Assembly: GCA_963665765.1 (NCBI GenBank)
Contig: OY762464.1
Span: 2,356,001 to 2,420,000, forward strand
Direction: 5' to 3'
Source: Bin76 sp963665765
GTDB taxonomy: Bacteria > Actinomycetota > Acidimicrobiia > Spongiisociales > ZC4RG35
Length of the DNA stretch: 64,000 nt
The translations under genes were made by a program, and so were the position numbers. Under the pieces are notes generated by a model that ran no database searches, was not told the DNA's origin, and saw nothing but the letters and a program-made list of their open reading frames with translations. Shown here in pieces: positions 19,986 to 29,194 of the stretch (position 1 is its first letter; each line of letters opens with the position of its first letter).

Positions 19986-21024
19986 GGTCAGCGGCCTCGC
20001 GGAACTCGAAGGCCTTGATGATCTCATGCTCCGATGACCAGTTGCCGGTGATCAGAAGCCCGATGCGCTCACCGGGGATCGAGTCGCTAAAGCGTTCCAG
20101 CGCCGCGATCGGTGAAGCCGCGGCACCCTCCAGCGCCATCCCGGTGCGGAAGATGGCCAGGGCCATGGCTCGATAGAGGTCGTCTTCTCGGACGAGCGCG
20201 ATGGCGTCCAGGTACTCGATCATCACCGTCAGGGCCAACTCGCCCGGGCGGGTGGTGGCCAGGCCGCCTGCGAACGTCGAACACTCCGATTCGACCATCC
20301 CTCCACCGAGCCAACTGCGGGTTGCTCCACTGGCCGCTGTCGACTGCACACCGATGATGCGGGTCTGCGATCGGCGAAGTTGGCAGGCCAGCAACGACCC
20401 GGCGATCAGATTGCCACCTCCGATCGGAGCGACAACGGTGTCCAGGCCCGAATCGGATTCGAGAATCTCCGACACCACTGTTGAAGCTCCCGCCATCAGG
20501 TCGCCGTTTTCACCATCCTCGATGTACGAAATGCCATTGCCCGCTATCGCGGCGGCCGCCTCTTGGGATTGGGCGAGGTTCTCGCCTTCGATGCGAATCT
20601 CGGCGCCGAGACCGCGCATTGCCTGGAGTTTCTCCTTGGCGGTGGCTTCGGGCGCATAGACCACGGTATCGAGGCCGAACAGAGAGGCGGCGAAGGCGAC
20701 ACCCTGTCCGTGATTGCCCGTCGAAGCCGTCACAACAGTGTGGGCTCCCGGGTCCTCGGACAACCGACGGACCGCGACGAGGGCCCCCCGGTGCTTGAAG
20801 GAACGGATGGGAGAAGCAAACTCGAGCTTCAGGTAGACCTGGCGACCGTAGCGAGCGGAGAGCGACTGTGACAACAGAAGGGGAGTGGGCCGCTGGTGAC
20901 TGCCGATCACCATCTCGGCGTCTCTCAACTCTTCGGACTGTGGCACCGGCGGGTCGGGCCACGTACGGGAGACTGGCCGCCTGCGATGGATGCCGGGACC
21001 GGGACTCTGCAGTGACGCTCCCAT
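19978..21024 (-). CDS. PLP-dependent fold-II lyase (threonine dehydratase/serine racemase-like)
   Basis: A 348-residue fold-type II PLP enzyme. The Schiff-base Lys lies in SFKHRGAL, the phosphate loop is GGGNLIAG, and TPLLLSQSLS is the usual substrate-loop region. There is no regulatory ACT domain, so it resembles catabolic threonine/serine dehydratases, serine racemases or hydroxyaspartate dehydratases. The ATG at 21024 is 3 bases from the upstream stop; an internal ATG at 20913 would remove 37 residues of weak conservation. It may deaminate the hydroxy amino acid released by the hydrolases. Confidence 0.88.
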   Translation of the reverse strand: MGASLQSPGPGIHRRRPVSRTWPDPPVPQSEELRDAEMVIGSHQRPTPLLLSQSLSARYGRQVYLKLEFASPIRSFKHRGALVAVRRLSEDPGAHTVVTASTGNHGQGVAFAASLFGLDTVVYAPEATAKEKLQAMRGLGAEIRIEGENLAQSQEAAAAIAGNGISYIEDGENGDLMAGASTVVSEILESDSGLDTVVAPIGGGNLIAGSLLACQLRRSQTRIIGVQSTAASGATRSWLGGGMVESECSTFAGGLATTRPGELALTVMIEYLDAIALVREDDLYRAMALAIFRTGMALEGAAASPIAALERFSDSIPGERIGLLITGNWSSEHEIIKAFEFREAADRA

Positions 21025-21027
21025 GCT

Positions 21028-22255
21028 CTAGCGGAATGCGGCCGCGAGGACGGACGAGACGTGTTCGAGGTCGGCGGTTGTGTGGTCGGCGTTGACCTGG
21101 AAGCGGATTTCCTCGTCGCCGCCGGGAACCACCGGGTAGGTGAGACCGGTTGCCAGGACACCACCGTCGAAGAGTGCCGTTACCAAACGGCGGGTCTCGT
21201 TGGTATCCCGGAGCAGGAGGGGGACGATGGGGTGCTCACCGGCTATGACCTCGCAACCCAGTTCCAACAGGCTGGACTCGAGCATGCGAGTGAGGTCTCG
21301 CAGGCGATCCAGAAGAACCAGCCCTTCGGGACTGTCCAGTATTCCCAGAGCGGTGAGGGCGGCGTTTGCCTCCGCGGCGGTGATGGGGTTGGAGTAGATG
21401 TAGAAGGGAGACGTCTCCCGGAGAAAACGGATCACCGGGCTTTCGGAGACCACGTACCCGCCGTTGACCGCCAGCGCCTTGCCCAGGGTGCCGATGAGCA
21501 CATCGGCAGGGGGGCTACCCGTGCGTTCTTCGGTGCCCCGGCCCGTGGGTCCGAAAGCGCCCACACCGTGGGAGTCGTCCACAAACACCACCACGTTCTC
21601 GGGAAAGCTCTGATCATGGTGACGGGCGATGTCCATGATCTCATTCAGGGGAGCGTGGTCGCCGCGCATCGAGAAGATGCCGTCGGTGACAACTATCGCC
21701 CGCCTTGCCCGTCCGGACGCCGCGGTGAGTTGCTGATCGAGAGCCGCCATGTCCAGATGCGGGTAGACGGACTTGACCGGGGGTCGGGCGAGGCGGATGG
21801 CGTTGATTATGGAGTTGTGGTTCAGTTGGTCGGAGATCACGGCGGTGGTCTGGTCAATGAGGGAGACCAGGGTTCCCACCACGGCGGCGTACGCCGACGA
21901 GAAGATCATCCCACCCTCACGCCCCGTGGAAAGCGGCCAGGGCATGCTCCAGTTCCACATGGGGAGCGTGGGTGCCGACTATGAACCGGACCGCGCCGGG
22001 CCCGGTCCCCATCGCCCGGGCGGTGGCCTCCTCGGCGCGGATCACTTCGGGATGCAACGCCAACCCCAGGTAGGAGTTGGAGTTCATCCGGATGTAGGCA
22101 CGGTTCCCGTGGCCCTCCAACAGGTATCTGGGTCCATTCTCCCCGTCGGGGCCAACGACCTGTCTTATCACCAGTTCCCTCCCCTTGGTCGTCCCCTGGT
22201 CCTCGAGGCGGGCGACATGGCGGTCAAGCGCAGGGGTCAATCGGTCCAGCGGCAT
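21028..22255 (-). pseudogene. alpha-oxoamine synthase (KBL/BioF-like), frameshifted
   Basis: Two overlapping reading frames make one protein of about 405 residues, the normal length for glycine C-acetyltransferase/8-amino-7-oxononanoate synthase enzymes. The N-terminal part (22255 down to about 21925) ends in LEHALAAFHG and the C-terminal part resumes with REGGMIFSSAYAAV. It contains VDDSHGVGAFGPTGRG and the PLP Lys of GTLGKA. The shift falls in a run of four G on the coding strand (plus-strand C at 21922-21925); removing one base restores the frame. Either a sequencing error or a recent mutation. All other active-site parts look intact. It is the first gene of the second leftward set. Confidence 0.85.
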
Positions 22256-22487
22256 GCCAGCCTAGTGGTAGTCAATTCCCTTCGTAGGTTATAGGCTCCT
22301 CCCGAACTTCGGTGCCCGTGGATGAGGGTTATCGCTCCCTGCATCCTGGCTTGAGCGCCTTCCTCTAAGACTGGACAGGGAGGCGGGGCAGGTAACCGCC
22401 GCAGAGGTGGCCCCGCGGCCACGAGTAGCGGAGATGTGCGACCGTCAGCGACTCACAGCCATTGTCGAGCCATGTGCCGGGGACGAG

Positions 22488-22790
22488 TCAGAGGAGCCTC
22501 CGCGCCAGGTAGTCGATCACGACCCCCGGGTAGAGGGGATCGAACGGGCGGGCGAAGTTCTGAATGGTGATCTTCTCCTGGACCCGGGTCTCGTAGTCCT
22601 CGGCGTCGAACTGGAAGGAGGGTTGCCGCCCGCGAGTATCCGAAGCTCGACATCCCGGTTCCCGGCGGCCCACAGGGTGCGGACGGTGTCGAAGGCGTTC
22701 TCCACCGGGACATTAAGGTCCTCCGAGGAGTGGAACACCAGAGTGGGAGCAAGTGAACTGACTCCAAGAAACCGGGTGACCATCACCTCC
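22488..22790 (-). pseudogene. C-terminal fragment of an alpha/beta hydrolase (S9-like), broken
   Basis: On the minus strand a partial protein reads MVTRFLGVSSLAPTLVFHS, then SEDLNVPVENAFDTVRTLW, and after a shift at about 22622-22628 continues FQFDAEDYETRV to DYLARRLL and a stop. The first part resembles the strand before the catalytic Asp of S9 peptidases and related hydrolases (HSSEDLNVP). The N-terminal two thirds are missing: the sequence is cut at about 22800 where transposase sequence begins. It is a remnant and should not be functional. Confidence 0.65.
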
Positions 22791-22803
22791 GGGAAACCCA
22801 GGG

Positions 22804-23042
22804 CGATTCAGCTCGGGCGTACAATCGCTCGTTGGGCCACCCAGATCCTCAACTGGCACCATTCGGCGGTGACCAACGGACCAACCGAGGGCTTGAACAA
22901 TCTGATCAAGCGGATCAAACGAGCAGCGTTCGGGTTCCGGAACTTCGCTCACTATCGAATCCGAGCACTCCTAAATGCCGGGAGACCCAACTGGAAGCTC
23001 CTCACCACCATCACTCCCCGCCAATTTCCGATGACCCCCTAA
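22804..23042 (+). mobile_element. ISL3-type transposase C-terminal fragment
   Basis: The plus-strand frame ending in TAA at 23040-23042 reads LGRTIARWATQILNWH, then TNGPTEGLNNLIKRIKRAAF and GFRNFAHYRIRALLNAG, the conserved C-terminal end of ISL3-family transposases. The zinc finger and most of the DDE domain are missing. The boundary near 22800 is where the hydrolase remnant on the other strand stops, so an insertion followed by deletion is likely. Confidence 0.8.
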
Positions 23043-23240
23043 ATGACGGGCAATAGCCGAGATCGACCACCCCCGCTGTCTCAAAGCATGAACTTCCACG
23101 TACTTCTCCTGGACCAACATAAGGGGCAGGGCTCCTTTCCACAGCTGCCGGATTTGCTACCAAAGCAGCTTGGAAGGGGCCCTACCCATCAACGGGTATT
23201 ACCCCCCCCAGGAGGTGGGCACTTTCAGTGATCGCCTACA
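23025..23240 (-). mobile_element. IS21-type element end with istA N-terminal fragment
   Basis: From the ATG at 23120 the minus strand reads MLVQEKYVEVHALRQRGWSI and SAIARHLGGHRK, the N-terminal helix-turn-helix of IS21-family IstA transposases; the rest is lost where it meets the ISL3 fragment. Upstream of that start, the minus strand begins at 23240 with TGTAGGCGATCACTGAAAGT, which looks like an IS21 terminus (TG... end). An imperfect inverted repeat spans about 23121-23185. So one element end plus about 30 codons remain. Confidence 0.65.
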
Positions 23241-23956
23241 TGACAGCTAACCGAGAGCCGGCAGGGTTGGCGGTTCTTGAAGATTAGGAGAAAAGGCTTG
23301 AAGTGAGTCAGAGCATTAATGAAACTCAAAGCGCAATACCAAATGCGGCCACCGAGTCCTACTGAGACGAAACGCTGTATCCGCGCGATGCGAAACTTGA
23401 TCGAGCTCGCCAAAGAAGTGTTGTGTCAAGATTAAGGGTGGGCAGGCCAGTGCGTGTCTAGTGGTTTCCCCCCAAGCCGGGCCATGGGTTCCTGATGCGA
23501 AGTGCCAGGCCTAGAGGATCAGGGTTCTGCCACCTCAAAACGAGAGTGGCCCCCCGCCACAAGCGGTCAACGAAACCGAGGAATTCTTGGTTAGCGACGG
23601 GTTCCCAATTGTGGTGTCCCCCTCTCGGAATTGTGGTGTCCTCCCGGAACACCCTGCTAAGTCCCAGGTCAGGGGTGGTGGCCAACTGCCCACACACACA
23701 GATACTGAACTTGACATTCTGTCCACGATCAGTCGGCTTTTGGTAAGGGCTGCGCAGTAACTAAACGCTAAGAGGGGGAATGCCAATGACCAACATCCTC
23801 GCCCTCATCAACCAAGACGCGAATCGAGCCTACGGTTCGGCGCAATGAGGGCCTGCTTCCGAACTTGCGACCGGGTACACGCCACCCAACTTGACCGAGA
23901 CCCACCAAAAACAGGACAGCCTCACATTCTCCTATAGGCCAGTTTTGATTGGCGCT
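23241..23956. other. 716-base stretch without an intact gene; small direct repeat
   Basis: No reading frame here has convincing family features or length. The only structure I see is AATTGTGGTGTCC present twice, at 23607-23619 and 23629-23641, 22 bases apart, which could be an insertion-sequence end or a binding site. The region lies between IS pieces and a broken secreted-protein gene and is probably decayed sequence. Confidence 0.5.
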
Positions 23957-24587
23957 CTACTCTGGCTCGACCGGTGTGAGCGTGTAGGTGATCCGGTGGT
24001 AGTACAGGTGGGTGAGGCCCTCGAATCCGGAGTCGGTGCCCACGATCAGCCACGCGTTTCCCGCGTTGTCGGCCTCCACGGTCACGGGAGAGCCGGAGTT
24101 GTCCAGGGTCTTGATGCGATACTCGCTGTCTGACTCGTCGGGGTGGGTCAGGTCGCCGATCACCACCATCTGTGTCCCACTCCGGGCCTGGTTGCCCTTG
24201 TCGATGTTCATCCGGTAATGGCCGATGCCGTCGATCAGGCCGGCTGGACGGTGGAGGCTTCCGCCTTCACGAATACGCTCTCTCCGGGGGAACCACCGAT
24301 CCCGAATGATGCCACCGCAACGTTGGTCGCCAGTTCTGCCGTTACCGCCACCTCGTAGGAGGCCATCGGGACCAAGCTGTCTACTCGTCGTTTCAGGTAT
24401 ATGAACAGATCGTCGCTGCGGTTGTGTCCTGAATGTAGATGCCTGTGCCTTCGAGGCCGTCGGGGAGGGGGCGGTGCCTGCTGTCCAATTCGTAAATCGA
24501 CGGGTCGTGGTCCGTTGGTAGGTCCGCAAAACCGACCTCCCAGCCTTCGGAGTCGAACTCGAATGAGGAATCGAACCGGACCGGCTC
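23957..24587 (-). pseudogene. secreted-type domain protein, broken by two frameshifts and lacking a start
   Basis: Reading the minus strand across three frames gives one coherent sequence: FDSEGWEVGFADLPTDHDP and LPDGLEGTGIYIQD, then (shift near 24420) NRSDDLFIYLKRRVDSLVP and GIGGSPGESVFVKAEAS, then (shift near 24240) GLIDGIGHYRMNIDKGNQ, SGTQMVVIGDLTHP and AWLIVGTDSGFEGLTHLYYH, ending TPVEPE. I recall related intact extracellular domains of unknown function with the same GGSPGESVYVKAGAS and LIVGTDSGFEG blocks. No start codon or signal peptide is present, as the sequence begins right after the stop of the SpoIID/SLH gene. Probably a remnant. Confidence 0.7.
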
Positions 24588-26768
24588 CTAGCCAGGGGTC
24601 GAGTCGAAGGTGAGATCGAGGGCTCGGGTCAGGAAGGTGGCCATCTCTGCTCTGGTGACCGGCCGTTCCGGGCAGTAGCGGGGCGGGTCGGTTGCGCACC
24701 CCTTGGTGACGCCTGCTGCGGCCAGTGCGTTGATGTCGGCCTGGTGCGTGTTGCCCGAGGTGTCGGTGAATCCCGCCGGAGGAGCCGCAGGAAGGCTGAG
24801 GGCTCGGGTCAGGAAGGTGGCCATCTCTGCTCTGGTGACCGGCCGTTCCGGGCAGTAGCGGGGCGGGTCGGTTGCGCACCCCTTGGTGACGCCTGCTGCG
24901 GCCAGTGCGTTGATGTCGGCCTGGTGCGTGTTGCCCGAGGTGTCGGTGAATCCCGCCGGAGGAGCCGCAGGAAGGCTGAGGGCTCGGGTCAGGAAGGTGG
25001 CCATCTGCGCTCTGGTGACCGGCTGGTCGGGGCAGTAGCGGGGCGGGTGGGTTGCGCAGCCTTTGGTTACGCCTATCTCGGCCAGACGCTCCACGTAGGG
25101 CGTCCACCAGGTGCCGGGTTCCACATCCGCGAACCGCGTGAAGGCATCGGGGGAGTCGGGAACCTGGTCGAGGATCCGGATCATCCACACTGCCATTACC
25201 CAACGCAGGAGAGGTTCGTCGGGGCAGATGCGCCGCTCACCGCACTCGGTGCGGTCCAGGACGCCCATTTCTGCCAGGTGGTTGATGGACGGTTCGTGGA
25301 CGTCGCCGGCATCGTCCTCGAAGGCGTCCGGTTCGGGGGGTTCCTCTTCTCCGTTGCCGTCGCTCGGGGTAGGATCGTCCGGGGCCACGCCGTCGATGGC
25401 GGTGATGTTGGAGGACTTGAGACCCAGGCCGGTCCGCAACCCGTCTCCGGCTATCGTGACCGACGCTGCTTCGCCGTTGCGGACCCCGCGGAACAGGACC
25501 CGGGTGGGCGAGGACACGGACGCTCTCGCCACCAGGACCGCTTCTGTGATCTCATCCCATCTCAGCCAACCGGCGACAGTCGCCGCGCTCACCCGTTCCT
25601 CCCAGGAGGCGTGCGGGTTGCCCACCGCCGGATCGAGATCCCATGGATCGGCGACCGGCCTCAGGTAGGGCCACTGGCGGGCCGACGTCTGGCCGTCACG
25701 CACGGTGCGGAACCCGTACACGTTGCTGCGGGTGATCCCCCCGGAGGAGGCGGAGAAGAAGGTCTGCACGATCCCCCCTTTCGTGACATTCTCCCAGTCG
25801 TCGCCGAAGTAGGTGAGCACCCGATCCCTGGTTGTCTCCACCCCGCCCAGCCAAGGTTGCGCGGTCGATCGGGCCTCCTTCGCCCAGCCTATGTAATTGA
25901 TGTCCCGCCAGCTGTCGTAGAGATGGCACCAGCATCTGTCCTTTTGGGCATCACTGATTCCGGGGTCTTCGTCAGGATTGGCGGGACGGTCCCGGGTTTC
26001 GGACTGGAAGAACTTGAAAGCGGCGTAGGAGCGGGCGGCGACCGCCTGGGCCTCGTTCACTCCCGCCTCGGTCCAGTCGTCGGGAAGTTCGGCGACACCC
26101 CTCAGGTAGTCCTCGAGCCCGACCGCCAGGACCACATGGAATCCTGTCTCGACCGGATCGTCCCGTATCTTCAACTCCCCGTGCCGGTACTCGCACTCCT
26201 CGGTGGCCCGGGATGCGCACAGCTTGCTCCTGGCCTCCCCGTGGCGGAGCCGAACCCCCTTGGCGTCGGGCCACGAGATGGCCGCCCGGCAGTCGCCCGG
26301 CGTACCCTGCAACTCGCCCCCATGGAAGAACCCGCACTGGCCGGGGGCGATGCGGCGGAACTCCCATCGCTCACCCGACTGGGGATGCTGCGGCTTCGGG
26401 CAGGGACCCTCACCGTCCCCGGCCAGACACAGATCCAACCGGCCGCCCACCGCGGTGAACTCCAGCAGGGTGACCCGGGAACCCAGATTGACCCACAGCG
26501 GCTTGTCCAGCGTCAGCAACAGATCGTTGGGAAGAGAGAGATCCTCCAGGGAGGCCGGTTCCGAACCCGGGAAGTAGTGGGCCGCAATGTCCTCTCCCGA
26601 CTTGGCGGGATCCGCCAGCGCCTGCCCGCGGGCACCCCACTGGCCCATACCGACACCATGGCCCCATCCCGAGCCTTGAAAGTCGAACCCGGGCGTGTGG
26701 TGGGCATCAGCGGCGATGGCGGGGACCAGGCACACCAGAACGGTCGCGAAGATCAGCCTGCGGAACAC
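24588..26768 (-). CDS. exported SpoIID/LytB-domain protein with three SLH-like repeats
   Basis: A protein of about 726 residues. After a signal-like hydrophobic segment (RRLIFATVLVCLVPAIAADA) comes GSGWGHGVGMGQWGARGQA and later YLRGVAELP...AQAVAARSYAAFK, both typical of SpoIID/LytB domains that act on peptidoglycan glycan strands. The last 200 residues are three roughly 60-residue S-layer-homology-like repeats (VTRAEMATFLTRALSLPAAP), preceded by a weaker fourth unit near ICPDEPLLRWVMAVW. It should be a wall-anchored hydrolase or morphogenesis factor. I prefer the GTG at 26768 just before the signal peptide; an ATG at 26831 is possible and neither has a clear ribosome site. Confidence 0.85.
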   Translation of the reverse strand: MFRRLIFATVLVCLVPAIAADAHHTPGFDFQGSGWGHGVGMGQWGARGQALADPAKSGEDIAAHYFPGSEPASLEDLSLPNDLLLTLDKPLWVNLGSRVTLLEFTAVGGRLDLCLAGDGEGPCPKPQHPQSGERWEFRRIAPGQCGFFHGGELQGTPGDCRAAISWPDAKGVRLRHGEARSKLCASRATEECEYRHGELKIRDDPVETGFHVVLAVGLEDYLRGVAELPDDWTEAGVNEAQAVAARSYAAFKFFQSETRDRPANPDEDPGISDAQKDRCWCHLYDSWRDINYIGWAKEARSTAQPWLGGVETTRDRVLTYFGDDWENVTKGGIVQTFFSASSGGITRSNVYGFRTVRDGQTSARQWPYLRPVADPWDLDPAVGNPHASWEERVSAATVAGWLRWDEITEAVLVARASVSSPTRVLFRGVRNGEAASVTIAGDGLRTGLGLKSSNITAIDGVAPDDPTPSDGNGEEEPPEPDAFEDDAGDVHEPSINHLAEMGVLDRTECGERRICPDEPLLRWVMAVWMIRILDQVPDSPDAFTRFADVEPGTWWTPYVERLAEIGVTKGCATHPPRYCPDQPVTRAQMATFLTRALSLPAAPPAGFTDTSGNTHQADINALAAAGVTKGCATDPPRYCPERPVTRAEMATFLTRALSLPAAPPAGFTDTSGNTHQADINALAAAGVTKGCATDPPRYCPERPVTRAEMATFLTRALDLTFDSTPG
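24621..25090. repeat. 180-bp tandem repeats encoding the SLH-like units
   Basis: Units start at 24621, 24801 and 24981. The first two 180-bp units look identical base for base, and the third, partial one diverges after a few tens of bases. Each unit encodes 60 residues. Identity at synonymous positions implies a recent duplication or gene conversion. Confidence 0.9.
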
Positions 26769-26982
26769 AAGCCGACTGTAGCGGGGACCCACAGGGAGAC
26801 CTATGACCTTCCGGTGGCCGCAGAAGGCCAACGACGCTTACGTGGGTATCACGAGTAAAGTCACTTTCCTAGCAAGGAAGCGAAGTGGCGCCTAACCAGT
26901 ATCTGAGACGGGACCTTTGCTGAGAGCGGATCTTTCTCGCGATCCAACGTCCGATGGGTAGGGGGCGGAGGCCGCGGTGGCG

Positions 26983-27369
26983 TCAGCGGCGGCCGGCCCA
27001 CCATCCGGTTAGGCCTCCGAGGGTGATTCCCAATGCTGCTGCGGACAGGACCTGAAGCGATGTGACGTTGGCGCCTCCGGTGGCGGCCAGGGTGACCAGT
27101 ATCCCGACTATCAGCAGGCCGGTGAGGGCGCCGTGGAAACGCTGGTGCCGGGCGGCGGCTCGCCCTGCCACCCATCCTCCCGCCGGCACTCCTCCCACCA
27201 AGCCGGCCACCGCGCCGCCGCCACGGCTGTCGGGGCTGCCGAATCCGGGGAAAATTTCCCAGCCCAAGGCGCCGAGCCACCACTCGACCAGAGTGACGAA
27301 GGCCACCACCAAAAGTCCCACGGCAGTGCCGGTGATGAGAGCCCGCAACCGGATCCGAGGAATTCTCAC
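26983..27369 (-). CDS. small four-helix membrane protein of unknown function
   Basis: A 128-residue protein with four hydrophobic segments: ALITGTAVGLLVVAFVTLV, GAVAGLVGGVPAGGWVAG, TGLLIVGILVTLAATGG and LSAAALGITLGGLTGWWAG. The Gly-rich repeated helices recall small DUF-type membrane proteins of archaea and actinobacteria, but I do not recognise the family. The GTG at 27369 has an AAAGG ribosome site about 8 bases upstream. It diverges from the aquaporin gene across a 93-base shared regulatory gap. Confidence 0.7.
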   Translation of the reverse strand: MRIPRIRLRALITGTAVGLLVVAFVTLVEWWLGALGWEIFPGFGSPDSRGGGAVAGLVGGVPAGGWVAGRAAARHQRFHGALTGLLIVGILVTLAATGGANVTSLQVLSAAALGITLGGLTGWWAGRR

Positions 27370-27462
27370 GGGTGTCGCCTTTCTGTCGGAAGATGGTCCC
27401 CGACCTGTAAGACGACAAGGGTAGAGTTTCGGTTGTTGATCGCCCAGCCAAGGAGGAGACAT

Positions 27463-28095
27463 ATGAAGCAGTCGTACATCGCCGAGTTGATCGGAACATT
27501 TATCTTGGTGGCGATCGGATCGATGGCGGCCTTTACGTCGGGAGGGAACTTGCTGATAGTGGCTTTCGGGTTCGGGTTTGCTCTTTTGATTGCCCTCTAT
27601 TCGGTCGGGCACCTTTCCGGAGGACATTTCAACCCCGCGGTGAGCTTGGCGATGCGACTCGGGGGCGCTCTCAGTACCACCGACATGATCGGATACTGGA
27701 TCGCGCAGGTCGTGGGAGCGGGGCTGGCCTCGTTGGCGGTGCTGGCAATGGCCGGGTCGGATGCGGTGGCCGCCACTATGAATACTTTCGCTGATACCGG
27801 CTCCGCATTCGGCGCCGAGATCATCCTCACCGGCGCCTTTGTTCTGTTGATCATGGTGGTGGCGGGCCAAGGTCTCGGTCATGCCCGGGTGGTGATCTCC
27901 CTGGCGCTGATCGGGATCCATCTGGCGGGGGTGCCCATCTCCGGTGCTTCGGTCAACCCGGCCCGTTCGCTGGGTCCGGCAGTGGTCGCCGGTGACCTGA
28001 GTGACATTTGGCTGTATATCGTGGCGCCCCTGGTGGGCGGGGTGGTGGCCTGGTTGATCACCAAGGTGGCGCGCACCGAGTCGGTGGAGAACTAA
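27463..28095 (+). CDS. aquaporin (MIP family)
   Basis: A 210-residue membrane channel with the two half-helix motifs HFNPAVS (N57) and SVNPARS (N165) and six membrane segments, AqpZ-like in size and in the Arg following the second NPA, which favours water over glycerol. A strong AAGGAGGAG ribosome site lies just before the ATG. trpD follows 13 bases later, probably co-transcribed though functionally unrelated. Confidence 0.95.
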   Translation: MKQSYIAELIGTFILVAIGSMAAFTSGGNLLIVAFGFGFALLIALYSVGHLSGGHFNPAVSLAMRLGGALSTTDMIGYWIAQVVGAGLASLAVLAMAGSDAVAATMNTFADTGSAFGAEIILTGAFVLLIMVVAGQGLGHARVVISLALIGIHLAGVPISGASVNPARSLGPAVVAGDLSDIWLYIVAPLVGGVVAWLITKVARTESVEN

Positions 28096-28108
28096 GAAAG
28101 TTCCCCTT

Positions 28109-29125
28109 ATGGACTGGTCCGACGTTCTCGGGAAACTGGCGGGCGGCCAGGATTTGAGCCGTGCGCAGGCGAGGGCGGCCCTCAACGAAATTATGAGCGG
28201 AAAGGCGACGGCCTCCCAGACGTCGGCTTTCATGGTCGCTCTGCGCATCAAGGGCGAGACCACCGAAGAGATGGTGGGGCTGGTTGAGACCATGAGGTCG
28301 GTGGGGGTGAGGGTTTCGATCGGGGCGCCGGTGGTGGATACGGCCGGCACGGGCGGGGACCGCTCCGGCACTTTCAACATCTCCACTACGGCCGCCCTGA
28401 TTGCGGCGGGGGCGGGCGCCAAGGTGGCCAAGCACGGCAACCGGTCGGCTTCCTCCCAGTGTGGATCGGCCGATGTCTTGGAGGCCCTGGGGGTGGGAAT
28501 CGAACTTGAGCCGGATCACACCGCCGAGATGGTGAGGCAGGCCGGGTTCGGGTTCTTCTTCGCTCCCCGCTACCACCCTGCCATGAAGCATGTGGTCCCG
28601 ATTCGCCGCCAACTGGGCATCCCCACCGTCTTCAATTTTCTGGGACCTCTCACCAACCCGGCCGGCGCCGCCCGCCAACTGATCGGAGTGTATGACAGCC
28701 GCATGGCGGAAAGGATGATCGGGGTGCTGTCACGTCTGGGAACCGAGCGGGCTCTAGTGATCCATGCTGACAACGGTTTGGATGAGGTGTCGGTCTCCGG
28801 TCCGACCCGCGGCTTTGAATTGTCCGGCGGTGAGGTTGTTCCGGTGGTGTTCACTCCCGAGGACTTCGGTCTGATGGCTTCGGATGTGTCGGATTTGAGC
28901 GGCGGCGACGCTCCCTGCAACGCCCGAATCCTGCGGGCCGTGCTGGCGGGCGAGGTCAGCCCCCGTCGGGATGCGGCGCTGGCCAACGCGGCGGCAACCC
29001 TGATGGTGGCCGGTTTGGCGGACAATCCGGCGGAGGGGACCGAAATGGCGGCCCGGTCGATCGACTCGGGAGCGGCCCGGGCGGTGCTTGATCAGGTGAT
29101 CGAAATGAGCAAGTCTCCGCTCTGA
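28109..29125 (+). CDS. trpD: anthranilate phosphoribosyltransferase
   Basis: A 338-residue TrpD. The PRPP-binding glycine loop GTGGDRSGTFNIST, the KHGNRSASSQCGSADVLEALG segment (anthranilate and ribose contacts) and the metal-binding DEVS near residue 225 are all present. It transfers the phosphoribosyl group to anthranilate in tryptophan synthesis. No other trp gene is in the window, so the pathway genes are dispersed here. Confidence 0.97.
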   Translation: MDWSDVLGKLAGGQDLSRAQARAALNEIMSGKATASQTSAFMVALRIKGETTEEMVGLVETMRSVGVRVSIGAPVVDTAGTGGDRSGTFNISTTAALIAAGAGAKVAKHGNRSASSQCGSADVLEALGVGIELEPDHTAEMVRQAGFGFFFAPRYHPAMKHVVPIRRQLGIPTVFNFLGPLTNPAGAARQLIGVYDSRMAERMIGVLSRLGTERALVIHADNGLDEVSVSGPTRGFELSGGEVVPVVFTPEDFGLMASDVSDLSGGDAPCNARILRAVLAGEVSPRRDAALANAAATLMVAGLADNPAEGTEMAARSIDSGAARAVLDQVIEMSKSPL

Positions 29126-29179
29126 AGCACTGCCGATCAGTCGAAGATATCGAGTCGGCCACAGTCGGATAAGGAGCCG

Positions 29180-29185
29180 TATACT
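29180..29185 (+). promoter_or_regulatory. possible -10 element of a leaderless selenoprotein mRNA
   Basis: TATACT ends 9 bases before the ATG of the first selenoprotein gene, so transcription would begin at or next to the start codon. An AAGGAG at 29171-29176 is 18 bases from the ATG, too far for an ordinary ribosome site. No good -35 is visible. Leaderless mRNAs are common in actinobacteria. Confidence 0.4.
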
Positions 29186-29194
29186 TTTTTCCTC

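Noticed and set aside
24744..26858. A 704-codon plus-strand open frame
   Set aside because: It is a shadow of the SpoIID/SLH gene: the minus strand has signal peptide, domain motifs and repeats, while this frame has none.
26983..28440. A 485-codon minus-strand frame spanning the aquaporin and trpD start
   Set aside because: Only its last 128 codons look like protein (membrane segments); the rest is antisense to two certain genes.
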